Shown here: one piece after another, positions 11,947 to 24,100 of the stretch
Position numbering within the stretch: position 1 is the first letter of the stretch
How the letters are laid out: every line of letters starts with the position of its first letter
Assembly: GCA_023014335.1 (NCBI GenBank)
Contig: JAECYW010000034.1
Span: 372,001 to 436,000, forward strand
DNA length: 64,000 nt
Source: Galerina marginata
Taxonomy: Eukaryota > Basidiomycota > Agaricomycetes > Agaricales > Galerinaceae
Direction of reading: 5' to 3'
Program-made: the position numbers and the translations under genes
The notes under the pieces: generated by a model
What the model saw: only the letters and a program-made list of their open reading frames with translations
Database searches by the model: none
What the model was told of the DNA's origin: nothing

Positions 11947-12509
11947 CTAAAAAGGCCCGTAAGTTCCACCACCATAACCACCGCCCATCAACGTCTCGTG
12001 AACTGAAGGAGATTCAGAAATTCCAGTGAGTCGACGTTTCTGGAAAAGAAAATAATCAAATACATACGAGTACCGCTGATTGGGAGAGAACCGTATTCTG
12101 TTTAATGAGGTTCGACTTCGTCAATAAATAGGCCACGTTATAATTGACTGAGGACTGACGCCTTATCAAAATTTCGGCTGCATCGTTTTCCAGGTCGGGA
12201 GTTTTTCCGACCTCCATGCCTCCAGACGTGTCATGATCAATTCCTATCGTGGTGCAGTCAGCTTTGTCAATGACAATGGGCTGTTATACGGCAATAAAGT
12301 GAGGACTGACGTTTTATCAAGATATCGGCTACATCGTTTCCCATGTCGGGAGTTTTTTCGAGCGCCATGCCTATGGACGAATGGTGATCAATCGTAATAC
12401 GATGATATTAGTGGTTTCGATCGGAACACGTACCTTGGGTGTTGAACGGGCTCGAAATCGCACCGCCAATCAGGGCGACGGCAATGAAGACGACAGAGAG
12501 TTTGAACAT
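11947..12509 (-). CDS. Small secreted repeat precursor with Kex2-type dibasic sites
   Basis: Four exons: 12509-12434, 12370-12290, 12243-12074 (or -12068) and 12039-11947, giving 139-141 aa. No single open frame shows it; the model rests on four points. A TATA box lies 76-83 bp upstream. The start opens a clear signal peptide (MFKLSVVFIAVALIGGAISS). Two exons in the same frame encode the same unit, GMALEKTPDMGNDVADILIK and GMEVGKTPDLENDAAEILIR. Each unit ends in a dibasic pair (KR, RR) followed by QSS. A third site (KRR) precedes a glycine-rich C-terminus GGGYGGGTYGPF. This layout matches Kex2-processed repeat proteins, which release short secreted peptides and include some RiPP precursors. 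The last intron is uncertain: three in-frame donors (12067, 12073, 12091) would give introns of 28, 34 or 52 nt. No peptide-modifying gene is adjacent. Function unknown. Confidence 0.65.
12148..12405 (-). repeat. Direct repeat: duplicated exon of the secreted precursor
   Basis: Two copies of about 100 bp (12148-12250 and 12302-12405) share blocks such as GAGGACTGACG, ATCGGCT-CATCGTTT and GTCGGGAGTTTTT, at roughly three quarters identity. Each copy includes an exon beginning at GGCATGG and its upstream acceptor region. In one copy CCATAG is the acceptor; in the other the same site reads CTGGAG and a new acceptor 24 nt upstream (12243) appears to be used. Both choices keep the frame. Confidence 0.7.
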
Positions 12510-12584
12510 CCTTGAGATTTCTTGGTTGTGAAGCTAGGTAGAAACTTTAATAGATTCTGTAGAACGCAAGGAGGGGAAACAGGG

Positions 12585-12592
12585 CTTTTATA
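12585..12592 (-). promoter_or_regulatory. TATA box of the secreted precursor
   Basis: TATAAAAG on the minus strand, 76 bp upstream of the ATG at 12509, supports both the start codon and that this small gene is expressed. Confidence 0.55.
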
Positions 12593-14562
12593 CCTGGCTG
12601 ACGTCCCTATTAGTGCAGTACAGAACAGTCTCTTTGCCGGAAAACTTTGCTAGAGTAGTCAAACGGCATGTCTGCTTGTGGTAAAGCTTCAAGCCTAGCT
12701 AAGATGATATTCTAGCCATACAACGAACTCGAAGCATTTGAACTACTTACCGCAAAAGTTGAAACCAAAGAGTCGATGAACGATGGTTATTTGCACCGTG
12801 GTTTATCTTATCGACGAAATTAGTTGTATTGTGGCGTGAACGGAGGAATGGGTTGAATTTTAGTGTATGGCATAGAACTTTGCGTCTTAGGTTACTGATA
12901 AAATCGGTAAGGAAAAGATAAGGATAATATATTATCCTAGGCTAAGGATTGCAAAGCTGACCACTTCATACCGTCTTCAGCATTAGAAAGGTAAGCTGTA
13001 TTTAGCGTCCTCGGCTACATCGAATCCAAAAATAAACGGCGGATCGTCTTGCGCCTCAATTTTACTTGCAGCTTTTATTTCGTTTGGCAGATTTTAAAAA
13101 AGGGCCAATGAACATAAAATTTATTTCACAAGTATTAGCATACCCCAACAATAGCATACTGTACTCCACCGACAGCTCTACTAAGTGTCCGTGTATTTTA
13201 CGACTGGATTATCATGCGTGAAGGCATTGGTCAAGGCGTGGACTTGAATCGTGATCACCTTAAAACACGAATCACCCAAAATGCCTCGTACTAAGTGCCG
13301 TAACCCGATTTAGATACGCCAATTCTCTCATTGTGCTCTGCAGATTATTACGTGGGCACCAGTTCCCACTCATCTCTATTGTTCATGATTCCAAAAGAAA
13401 ACAATAACTGATTTTCTCTCAGAATCTTAATCAACTTGGCTAGAGAGGTGCTACCAATTTTCTTGCACTCATAGTCGACGTGCCAAAAGATACTCAGAGT
13501 ACCACAGGCTTGGTAATTGTACGAAGTACTTAAATAGTTACTACAACGAACGTGATTTTGAGAGGCGTACTTTTCTGGAAAAGAGGGACGGAAGAAAGGA
13601 CGAAGTATGAAAAGGATAACCCATACTACTCTCGACTATAGTCACCAGATTGAACCAGGCTCCAAATGTGCTCGTTTACAATCACTTGACTTAGTGTTCA
13701 TTGTGCCATGCCGGCTTCTGGTGCAGTGCCGCTCGCATGCTACTCTAATTTTGTAAGAACATCGCTGTGATTACTCGGTATATTAGTGGTAGGTTTATCT
13801 GTCGTCATCCTCTTAGTATCCAGTGAAATGTTGATGGGTCATATCTTTCCTAGGACAGTTACTATTGATTAGTTTAATAGCTACTCTCGTTTTCGTCGCT
13901 AGAATGTGTCCCTATTAATTTAAGCAATTTTTGGTTATCTGCGAAGGTTCGACAACCGTCCCAGAAAACGAATAGACATGTTAGCCGCTCATCCCGATGC
14001 CTGACAAAAATAGGAGGTTTAATCGAGGCTTCGCGTACCCGTCCCACAAGTTCGGCGCATGGCTTTATTTAGAACAAGAGCTGCCTCTTCACCACGTCAT
14101 GGCCAAAATTTGCGCGACTAACTATAGGACATGTTATAATATTCCATGAGATTCGGAAAACGAGAATAGTTGATGCGATCATCATCGGTCATTATTTCTC
14201 TAATCTCCTCTGGGAAAGGTTGACATATGCTCTCAATCGGCCAGGCAAGTTAGGGCCTAGTCTGCATGTGATTCGAGCTTTCATATCAAAGGCAGTAAGC
14301 TTAGCTTCATTATTGGATTCGGCAGACTTTTATTATCGTATAGCCCTCTCATTTTGCTAATTTTTAGTCCTTCTCTTTCCGCAGTCGAGGTCTCCTTGCC
14401 GTTTCGGCAAGCACCATCGCCCGAAATACCGATCTATATTTAGTTTGACAGTTTCAGATCCAGCAACACAGCCCCTCCGGGAACAACCCTTTCGCGCAAC
14501 CCCACTCCTTTCTTCTCTCAACCGTCGCTCTCTCACCTTGATACCCTCATACGAACCAAAAA
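12593..14562. other. Long gene-free stretch
   Basis: About 1.9 kb without a frame longer than 60 codons until 14357. No repeat pair, RNA gene or recognisable exon chain was seen. The last 130 bp before 14563 presumably hold the GH16 promoter; a weak TATATTTA lies near 14432. Confidence 0.45.
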
Positions 14563-15997
14563 ATGCTGCGTGTAGTAGCTCTCGCCACTCTTTTTGGATC
14601 TGCTTTCGCCCAGCAGTTGAAGCTCGCAAGGAACTACAGTGGCGATGGCTTGTACGTCTAACGAATGACTCATTCACTCCTCTCGCCTCACCCCAAGCCG
14701 CAGCTTCGACCTCTGGACCTACAAAGTAGGCAACGACGCTATGAACGCCTTCGGGCAGCCCGGAAACCAAGGTGCGCCTGACTTCTACGGAAAGCTTGGA
14801 TCGCTACTTACAACTCCTCATTACGCAGGCAATGTAAATTTTCTTAGCCAGGCCGATGCCAAGGCCCAAAACCTCACCTCGGTCAACGGAGTCGGCAATG
14901 TCATTATCAAAGTCGACGATTTCACTACCGCTGCACCCAATGGCACGTTCGGCAGGAACTCTGTCCAAATTTTGAGCAAGGATCAGATAACGCCTGGAAG
15001 TTTGGTTATTCTGGACGCTATCCACATGCCTTTCGGTGTAAGTTCTCCTCCTCCTCCCTTTCTCGTCGTGGCCTGCTGCGGCATAGTCGTGCTTACTCCT
15101 TTCCTTCCGCTTAGTGCTCCGTCTGGCCTGCATTCTGGCTTTACGGTCAGAACTGGCCCCAAAACGGAGAAATCGACATCGTCGAAAACGTTAACATGGC
15201 CACCAACAACCAATACTCGTTACACACCGAGGATGGCTGCACTCATCCCCCAGCCGGTCAAGTCAACGAAACGGGCAACTTAATCAGCACCAACTGCTTC
15301 GTGAATGCCACCGGCCAGGCGGGAAATCAAGGATGTCTTGTCGCAGATTCCAACTTGTCGTACGGTTCGGGTTTCGCTGGCAATGGCGGCGGTGCCTTCG
15401 CCATGTTGTGGAACGACGACGGTATCAAGATTTGGTTCTTCACGCGTAACGCCATTCCATCAGACCTTCCGACGCCAAACCCAAACCCGGCTAGCTGGCC
15501 TGCGCCATCCGCCTTCTACCCGTCATCGTCTTGCGACACCACCAAGTTCATCGGATCTCAAACTATGATTCTAGTTAAGCTGACGAATCATTAATTTACG
15601 TTCACAATTTCTGACATACCCTTCTACGAATAGGAAACCAACGTGTGCGGAAACTTCGCAGTCGATGTCTTCAGCCAAACCTGCCCGAACATGGGCGTCT
15701 GCACTGACCTCGTCCCGAATCCCGCTAACTATGTCAACGCCTACTGGGAGATTAGATACCTGACTGTCTTCTCAAAGTGAGTTCCTCCAATCTGACATCG
15801 TATATCGCTTACATTTTCTTGATAGCTCGACCACTAGCACAAGCTCCGGTGGCAGTTCGACATCCGGTGGCTCAGGTAGCTCTCCTTCCGGGGGTACGAA
15901 ATCCGCAGCTCGTTCTATCAATACTCTCGGCCCCTTGAGCGCAGTCGCCGGCATCCTGATTCCCCTACTAACCTTCGCATCTGTGTGGATTTTGTAA
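14563..15997 (+). CDS. GH16 endo-beta-glucanase with GPI-type tail
   Basis: Predicted 398 aa from exons 14563-14651, 14704-15037, 15115-15573, 15634-15776 and 15826-15997. [18 protein letters not shown] is a signal peptide. The catalytic domain has the GH16 signature [12 protein letters not shown]160 as nucleophile, D162, and E165 as acid/base, all present. Nearby are [15 protein letters not shown] and YSLHTEDGC, usual for the fungal laminarinase-like (Lam16A) group, which cleaves beta-1,3/1,4- or 1,3/1,6-glucans. Residues after about 340 form a Ser/Thr/Gly linker ([19 protein letters not shown]) followed by a hydrophobic end ([19 protein letters not shown]), a typical GPI-attachment signal. 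So the enzyme is probably held at the cell surface and acts in wall remodelling (inference). All introns are short and begin GT. Confidence 0.87.
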
Positions 15998-16825
15998 GAA
16001 AACACGAACTTTTTATATCCGCCTTTTCCGTCTCGTAGAAAACGCTTCCTTCGCATTGGGACATTCGAGAACTTCATCGACACTCCTCTGCGGACTGCTG
16101 ACATTTGACTTCTTACAACGGACATGATACTTACGCTTGTGTGTACTCTACCGAATTTTGTTTGTAAATGAAATGTGGTGGTACGATTCACCTGCTGATG
16201 TATTCCTTTAATTTCCCTCCAAGGCTCCAACATACCCCTACTTTACAGTATGTCAAATATCATAATTTTCGACGATGAGCACGAGGAATTGTATACGCAC
16301 CTCATAAATCTTTCTGACGATGGGATGTTCTAGGACGAGAAACATAAAAGAAGCTTGAGTCCAACGACAACGAAGAAATAGCTCTACTTGGGTCCACATT
16401 TGACGGCAGCATCTGACGAATGCCAATACTCCGGAAGTCGAAAATGTGTCAACCAATCGTCAATTGAACACATGTGCTTGTCTATGCGAGCGCGCTTATT
16501 TCGCAGCACTGCGGTTAGGCCACGCTTACCTATTTTTTTTCTTTTTCTGATCTGTTCCCTTTCAGATATGTAATGTAAAGAATAATTTGAGGATATTTAT
16601 CCAACTTGTATGCTGAAAAATCGTAATGGAATGGATCTATCCTACCTCATACATTGAATGACGCTCGGCGCTACATATGTAATTGGCATTTGAGCGCTTG
16701 GTTATGGCTAAAAACGACAGGGGTCAATTAAAATAGTGGTCTAGTCATTCATTTTAGTCGCCTCATTTCACTTCGCTAAATGAGACTGAATTAGGAGCTA
16801 ACAAAAACGAAATAAACAGATGAAT
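15998..16825. other. Intergenic, duplicated 3' flank of the NACHT gene
   Basis: No gene recognised; the minus frame at 15772-16233 is antisense to the GH16 3' end. The part from about 16570 to 16825 is similar to 20870-21110, so the tandem duplication of the two NACHT genes included their 3' flanks. Confidence 0.45.
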
Positions 16826-19395
16826 TTACGCATTATCAGACTCCATCCTCTTCAGATAATCTGCGATAGCCAGCCTAGCGACCTTGGATTCCCGTTGAAA
16901 CACTGAAGAGATCGGACCAAACGAGCATCGAGAGGCGAATCTAATTAGCTCTTCTGACCGTCCAGCTCTGGTAAGTAGCGCTGGTAAACAGTCCAAACCG
17001 AATTTAGCGGCGTGTCCTAGGGGATCCTCACAGAGACTATGAACCCAATCCGTATAGAATTTGGTCACATTTGGCAGGTTGGAATAGAAATTTTGACGAG
17101 CTTGGAATGAACGGCACTGGTGATGGCGTTTCGAGACTCTCTGAGATACCTCTTTTGCCCATGTTTTGGCGTGGCGCCATTTCCGTGGGGTATCCTTGAA
17201 GGCCGAACGGTGGCGGTTGGCGTACCTTTTAACAACCTGCTGATATGTCGGAGAATGATCGCAGATGTAGCGCAGTGCATATAGGGCAGCACTCCCATAC
17301 TTGACGCCGTCTAGAGCATGAACTCCTGACCGGGTTTTGTCATTTACGAATGACCCCAAAAATTCGAAATACATGACATGAATGATTCCAGTGGTGGACG
17401 ATTGCAGCGGAAGACATAAAAGGCCATTTTGGTCGATATTTTGCAGTTCGCGATCAATGGAAAATAGGTGATGAATGCCTTGACCACCCATCCAGCGAAA
17501 GTCGTGATCATTAGGAGGGCATACGACGCCTGATCCGACGATCGCAATGGCCAAAAGCAATCGTGGGTCAGAATAATAGACTTCCAGCTGGTTTATCGCA
17601 TATCGTTCGAACAATCGTATTTGGTTGGCTGCCATGGCAGCCGCATCAATAAATTTCTAGTCCAGATTTTTCATGAGGAAAAAGCGTAATGAAACCAAAA
17701 GCTGATACTTACGGATCCCTTGACAGAATCTAAAAATTTCGGCATATACCAGAAGACTTCGTGACCGAAATCTGAACAGAAGTAGTGAGTGATGTCAAAA
17801 TTCAAGATTTCGCGTTGAAGATCGACAGTGGGTAAAGCGCGGTTCAAGAAGGTTTCGAGGGCGTCAAAAACCGACCCGATGTACAAATCCATCGTCGGTA
17901 TTTCTATAAAATGGGTGAATAAAACTCGAGAAATATAATCAGTGGTTCACTAACTTGGGAGGTGCTGAAATAGTGTACAGCAAAAATCAGCCGATTGCTG
18001 AGGAGCATCAAGACTCAACTCCTTCGAGCGTGATTGGTCAAAAAGAAAATCTTCTAAAGAAGCATGGAAATAATGCAGCCTCTCCCACTCGTCTTCTTTC
18101 ATGATGTCGATAATTGAAAGGAGATCACAAAATAAGAGATCAATTTCACCTGGACCGAGAAAAAATATTTCCTCTATCCATTTGACAATCCAACCTCCGT
18201 GCATTCCCTTTCTCGATATCATGTCCCAGGCTAAAATCAGTAGAACTGTGTCCAAATTCTGAACAGACAGAAATATGTGACGATATAGAGCATCCAACTC
18301 GGCGAAAGGCATATCGCGCGCCGAAGCTGCAGGTTGTAGACCGAGGATGATATCCAGACGATTTGGTGGGCGATGACGGGTCGACTTCACAAATTTAGTG
18401 ACGGTAGCGGCATAGATAAATTGACCGGACGATTTGTTCACGAGGTCATCTAACACCTCCTCGGTGGGCCAGTCATCCGGGATTCGGGACTTTAGCGGAT
18501 GGTTTTCCTTGATATAGACAAACTCATCGTGGAGGAAAAGCTTGATATCGTCCGAAGCTTGATATTCGTTGTCCAACGCAAGCCGCGATGTGATTTCTTG
18601 AAGGTTGCCTGCGCTAAATGCGTTACTGATGTCGTATTCGGGTCGACTGACGATGAGAAAGATTAGCGGTAAATGATGTCGCTGAAAGGAGTCTGAGATT
18701 GCGCGAAGGATTTCCAGCTGGCCAGAGTGGTCTTCACATTCGTCAAGGCCGTCGACGATGATAAGACGCATGGAGTTGGATTCGTTAAAGACACCCAAGG
18801 ATACAAGATGCTCGAGCGGTTCGATTATAAGGCCAACGATTTGTTTAGCCAATGAACGATTGAATATATGAGGGTCTGCGTCAATTTTCTCGACGACACG
18901 TTCCCGAAAACTGGGGAGATTTGCCGCAATTTGATACGCGATAGTTGGGATGAAGGATCGAGGGTGATTTCGTGTAGGGTCCGATCTGAAGAAAAAGAAA
19001 CTTGCAAGAAGGTATCCCTCCTCGGCGCAACGTTCTGCGACTGTCTGTGCGATTGCAGATTTCCCAGATCCAGCAGGTCCATAGATCCACATGATTAACG
19101 CGTTTCGCGTTTCGGGATCGAGGCCCAGAATCCAGGACATGATTTTCTCGGTAACAGCGACGCGTGTGTTAGGATGGCATTTGGGTGGGTCACCACGTTC
19201 TGCGGAGTCGTGGAATGCTGCGGGTGCAGCAGCGTTTTCCAGACGCTCATATCCTCCTACGGGTGAATGTTCCGCCACCGATTTTGTTATCAAGCAGCAG
19301 AGGTGTCGTTTCGAACGTTGCTTACCTTTCCCTGGGCTATTGACCTGTGTGAACGTGCCACCAGTGATGTTCACGTTCTTGCTCCGAGACAACAT
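16826..19395 (-). CDS. NACHT-type STAND NTPase (NLR-like), apparently intact
   Basis: Predicted 797 aa from exons 19395-19326, 19256-17955, 17903-17713 and 17656-16826; phases agree throughout. The 70-nt first exon encodes a short motif, VNITGGTFTQVN, common at the N-terminus of Agaricomycete NACHT proteins. Next come the linker GYERLENAAAPAAFHDSAER and CHPNTR, the P-loop GPAGSGKSAIAQ (about residues 95-106), FFFFRSDPTRNHPRSFIPTI, Walker B LIIVDGLDECED, the sensor-type VSRPEYDIS, and the winged-helix-like RLHYFHASLEDFLFD. No WD40, ankyrin or TPR repeats follow. Instead there is an unrecognised C-terminal domain of about 300 residues (LLLAIAIVG, IHHLFSIDRELQNIDQNGLL, YGSAALYALRYICD). Fungal members are thought to sense non-self or stress and trigger cell death; that role is family knowledge, not seen here. 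Confidence 0.82.
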
Positions 19396-21109
19396 TCTCT
19401 TCAAGAATAACGCAGGGGTAATGTGAAATTCAGCTATAGGGCCACCGTCCTAGAGCTCAAATGCGTCGCATTGGATGATCGATGAGAACTTACCTATCCC
19501 GTGTTCCTTGGTGATGTGCCGGCAAATGCTCACACTTGTCAATTACTAAAATAGGACCTGTGAGATAGTTTCATAAAGCGCGTTCGACGCATCTCTTTTT
19601 TACAGTCATGCATCGCATCAGTCCGTTCTAACTAATAAAATACGTAGCTTGATGGCCACTGCCTTTTGGCAAGGCGGGTACGAGCCCCCTTTTCCCCCCC
19701 TCCCTTTCTAGGCAGTATCTTTTTATCCAAGTCTCGCCTGTCCCCGACGGAAACGCATCCATCTGCAGGCCTGGAACTGAAGAGAGAAGGCGGGCATGAG
19801 AAAGATGACGGTAGCCTTGGAGAAGAATGAAAAAACTCATCACCCGAATTTGAGCATCACCATTTGTACTCGCCCTCCGTTTACTCGTCGTCGTGCCCAT
19901 TCCATATTTCCGCGTCCTCTTCATCTATCGCGCCGGTTCGGGAAACATGAGGATGGCGGGCGGGCGAGCAAAACCTGTCACTCATTCGTGTCCCAGCAGC
20001 AACAGAACGAACTGTTGCGACACCAACCGGTGTGGTGTCCAATTCCACCCGAGAAGCAGCAGCAGGGGTCGTGTTGCTCCTCCTGAAGAAGCGCGTCGGT
20101 ACCCCGTCGGACTGGAGGCTGCTACTGCCGGTGTTCAACGTGTGTCGTCATAGGCCGGTGGGAGGGCAACAGTAAACGGAACAGCAGCTGCTGAACTTGC
20201 AGCTGCTGCTGTACACAGAGACGGTAGTAATTGGGAGTGTCAATAACGGATGGTCATGTGAGGGCGGGAGTGATTGACGGCAGCAGCAAGAAGGTCGGCA
20301 TAGCCTGAAAACGGAAGGTGAGTAGCTGCGCGGGTATTAGAGGATATCGCACTGAAATAGACTTGTTTTACGATTTACCTTACGGGTATCCTCTATAAAG
20401 GCCACCCATTGTTTTCTTTCTCAGTCTCCTCACCTATTCGTATGATCGAAGTGGCGGCTAGGTCTCTCACGAGGCTGGCTGTTATGCGGGTGGTCTTGCT
20501 GACCTGACGTTGATGACGCCTGCTCCTGTGTGTTTGTTTGTCCCGTCATCGCTTGGTGGACTTAGCGTATCACTGACCGGGTTATATCCCTTTCGTAAGG
20601 GAGAGGGGCACAGCGTGGTTGGAGGTGGTGGTGGTTGGAGGCAAATGTTGATGGTAACAAAGACTGAGCCGATTGGCTGGGAAGCCCGGACCGCTTGCAA
20701 TTGGTCTCCGATCCGTTCTTGAAGTGCACTGCCCAGCATATCCGAGAATCAGATTAGGCTCGGAATGTGTTTGAAACATTATCCAATCCATTATCCGTAA
20801 TTTATGAGTAAGGAAATCATTCTAATTAGGAATATCCAGATTATTTGTCACACTGGCAGTCAACCCAAATTCACAGACTTGGAACGCTTCCTCGACGATA
20901 TACATATGAATTTTACATGCTTAATAATATAATCATAGGCTGAAAATCGTAAGGGAAAGGATTAATATAATGCCAGGCATTCCGAGTCAGTTGGCGCTGG
21001 GCGCTACATACTGAATCAGCGGTCGAGCCCTTGGTTATAGCTAAAACCGTCAGCGTTAAATCGGAATAGCGAATGAATTAGGAACTAACAAAAAGGTGAA
21101 CCGATGAAT
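19396..21109. other. Spacer between tandem NACHT genes
   Basis: No gene recognised. Reading frames at 19628-20153 and 20482-20791 overlap on both strands and look like nothing known. A TATA-like CTATAAAGG at about 20391 leads only to a 22-codon frame. CAG/CTG-rich stretches occur at 20050-20210. The right end (20870-21109) duplicates the 3' flank of the upstream paralogue. Confidence 0.4.
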
Positions 21110-24100
21110 CTATACTTCATCAGATTCCATCCTCTTCAGATAATCTGCGATAGCCCGCCTAGCGGCCTTGGATTCTTGTTGAAACAATGAAGATATCGGA
21201 CCAAACGAGCGTCGAGAGGCGAATTGAATTAGCTCTTCTGACCGTCCAGCTCTGGCGAGTAGGCCAGGTAAACAGTCCAAACCGGATTTAGAGGCATGTC
21301 CATAGGGTTTCTGACAGAGACTACGGACCCAATCCATATGGAAATTGTTCACTTCGGGCAGGTTGGAATATAAATTTGGACGAAGAAGAAATTGAATGGA
21401 CCTGTTATGACGGCGTTTCGAGATTCTCTGAGATACAGCTTTCGCCCATGTTTTGGCGTGGAGCCATTTCCATGGCGTATCCTTAAAGGCCGAAGTGCGG
21501 CGATCGGCATATGCATACCTTGCGATAACCTGCTGATATTTCGGAGAATCATCGCAGATGTAGCGCATTGCATATAGGGCAGCACTCCCATACTTGATGC
21601 CGTCTAGAGCATGAACTCCTGACCGGCTTTTGTCATTTAAGAATGACGCCAAAAAGCCGAAGTAAAAGTTGTGAGTGATTCCGATTCCAAATTTTGGCAA
21701 TTCCTCAAGTGGAAGACATGAAAGGCCGTTCTGGTCGATATTTCGCATTTTATGATCGATGGAAAACAAATGATGAATCCCGCACCCATTCTGCCAGAGC
21801 CGGCGAAACTTCAAGTTCTTCTGATAAGCAGGGGATACGCTGGTTCCGACGATCGCGATGGCCAAAAGCAATCGTGGGTCAGAATAATAGACTTCCAGCT
21901 GCTTCGTCGCATGTCGTTCGAACAATTTTATTTTATTGGCGGCCATATGGAACATATAGTGGGTCATAAATCAAACATGAAAGCAGGAAAAAAATAAGCA
22001 ATTTGTGAGGGTGTGATTGAGATTCGCTTTTTTTTGAACAGGGTCTTTCAGACCAACTTTTTTTGAAAACACTTTTTTGGATTAACTTTTTTTGAACGCA
22101 CTATTTTTGAACGACTTTTCTTCAACGCACTTTTTGAAAGTGAAATTTTTGGAATGTGCATCTTGAAATCGACTGAATTTGGCCCATGTCGAGGACTTCA
22201 AATTTCGAAGTTTCCTGTGTAGCCAATCATTGTGCATTGGGATCCCCGTCGGAGTGCCTGATAATAGATTAGATTAAATTCAGTCTATCAGCGCTGGGCA
22301 GTCAGGCAGCGTCAATTCCTCACTGGCAATCTATCTGCTTAGACCGCGGACCGTCACCACGCCTGCAATGCGCCGAACTGAGCAGGTGAAGCTCAGCACT
22401 CAATGTGTCTCCAAATACTAGCTACTCGGCGCTCAGCTCCTCCCAAGTTTCAAAGCAAATAGACCACTGAAAGACCCCCGCATAAGACAACGTCTTGACG
22501 GAAAGGGATCCAGATGGGGTCAAGTCATCCGCTGCCAACGATATGTCTGAATCATCGGAACAAGCGCCTATTTCTAATTTAAGCGCCCGGTTATCAGTGC
22601 TCTGGAACGCAAGATAATACCGCCCTCCCCACTGTCGTCCTGAAGACCAAATTAATCAATTACTCTATGAACCGCACTGCATTTCTTATTGACAAATTGT
22701 CTCTCCTTAAAATACCACTGTGAGTTAATTTACAGAGTCAGAACATCTGTTTCGACCTCGAGCGCCGTTAGTTTCTTCCATCGTTTGCAATTCCCGCCTC
22801 GATCTCAGACCTTGTCAACAGCTTAGCCCCTTGTTCCGACTTTGTACTTCGACTCCCACCTTCCATTTCGTGATTTTGATAGACGCTCCGAGCCCCGAAT
22901 TGTATCGGAGCACCTCTACAACCCACCATTATTTCAAATGAACTCCGAACTATACTCCCGAGTCCAAATTAAGAGCTGTGACTCTATAATAATGTAAATA
23001 CGCAGTATATACGTACATAAGGGCTGTATAGGAGCTTGTAGATATACCTTAGCATTCTCAACGGGTACCTGATCTGGTACCCGCATCTTACCAAGGTCTA
23101 TAGGACCGTTGGGATAGAGTATTGAAGCAGGCTTACTTTCTTTGAAGCTTTGCAGACAGTTGTTTAGATGATAGACGCATTGACCGGTGAGCTTCACCTG
23201 CTCAATTCGGCACATTGCAGGCGTGGTGACGGTCCGCGGTCTAAGCAGATAGATTGCCAGTGAGGAATTGACGCTGCCTGACTGCCCAGCGCTGATAGAC
23301 TGAATTTAATCTAATCTATTATCAGGCACTCCGACGGGGATCCCAATGCACAATGATTGGCTACACAGGAAACTTCGAAATTTGAAGTCCTCGACATGGG
23401 CCAAATTCAGTCGATTTCAAGATGCACATTCCAAAAATTTCACTTTCAAAAAGTGCGTTGAAGAAAAGTCGTTCAAAAATAGTGCGTTCAAAAAAAGTTA
23501 ATCCAAAAAAGTGTTTTCAAAAAAAGTTGGTCTGAAAGACCCTGTTCAAAAAAAAGCGAATCTCAATCACACCCTCACAAATTGCTTATTTTTTTCCTGC
23601 TTTCATGTTTGATTTATGACCCACTATATGTTCCATACGGCCATGGTAGGTGCATCAACAAATTTCTGGTCCAAACTTTTCGTAAGGAAAAAAAGTAATG
23701 AAACCAGCAGATGAGACTTACGGAGCGCTTCACAGAATCCAAAAAGCTGGGCATATACCAGATGATTAGGGGACCGAAACTTGAACAGATGTAGTCAGTG
23801 ATATTAAAATTCAAAATTTCTTGTCGTAGCTCGACAGTGGGTGAAGCAAGTTTCAAGAAAATTTTGAGGGCATCAAAAATTAACCTAATCTGTATATCCA
23901 TCGCGGGTATTCCTATATAATAGGTGAATAAAACTCTCAAAAATATTGTGAGTTGTTCACCGACTTGGGAAGAGTTGCAATAATGTACGGGAGATATCAG
24001 CAGAGCGCTGAGGAACATCGAGATACAACTCCTTCGAGCGTGATTGGTCAAAAAGGAAATCTTGTAGAGAGGCATGGAAATAATGCAGGCGTTCCTCTGT

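Noticed and set aside
14357..14770. 137-codon minus ORF at the GH16 start
   Set aside because: It overlaps the GH16 promoter and first exons antisense; the signal peptide and GH16 signature fix the plus-strand gene.
19628..20791. Cluster of overlapping ORFs between the NACHT copies
   Set aside because: Frames overlap on both strands with no domain, and the TATA-like site at 20391 leads to only 22 codons.
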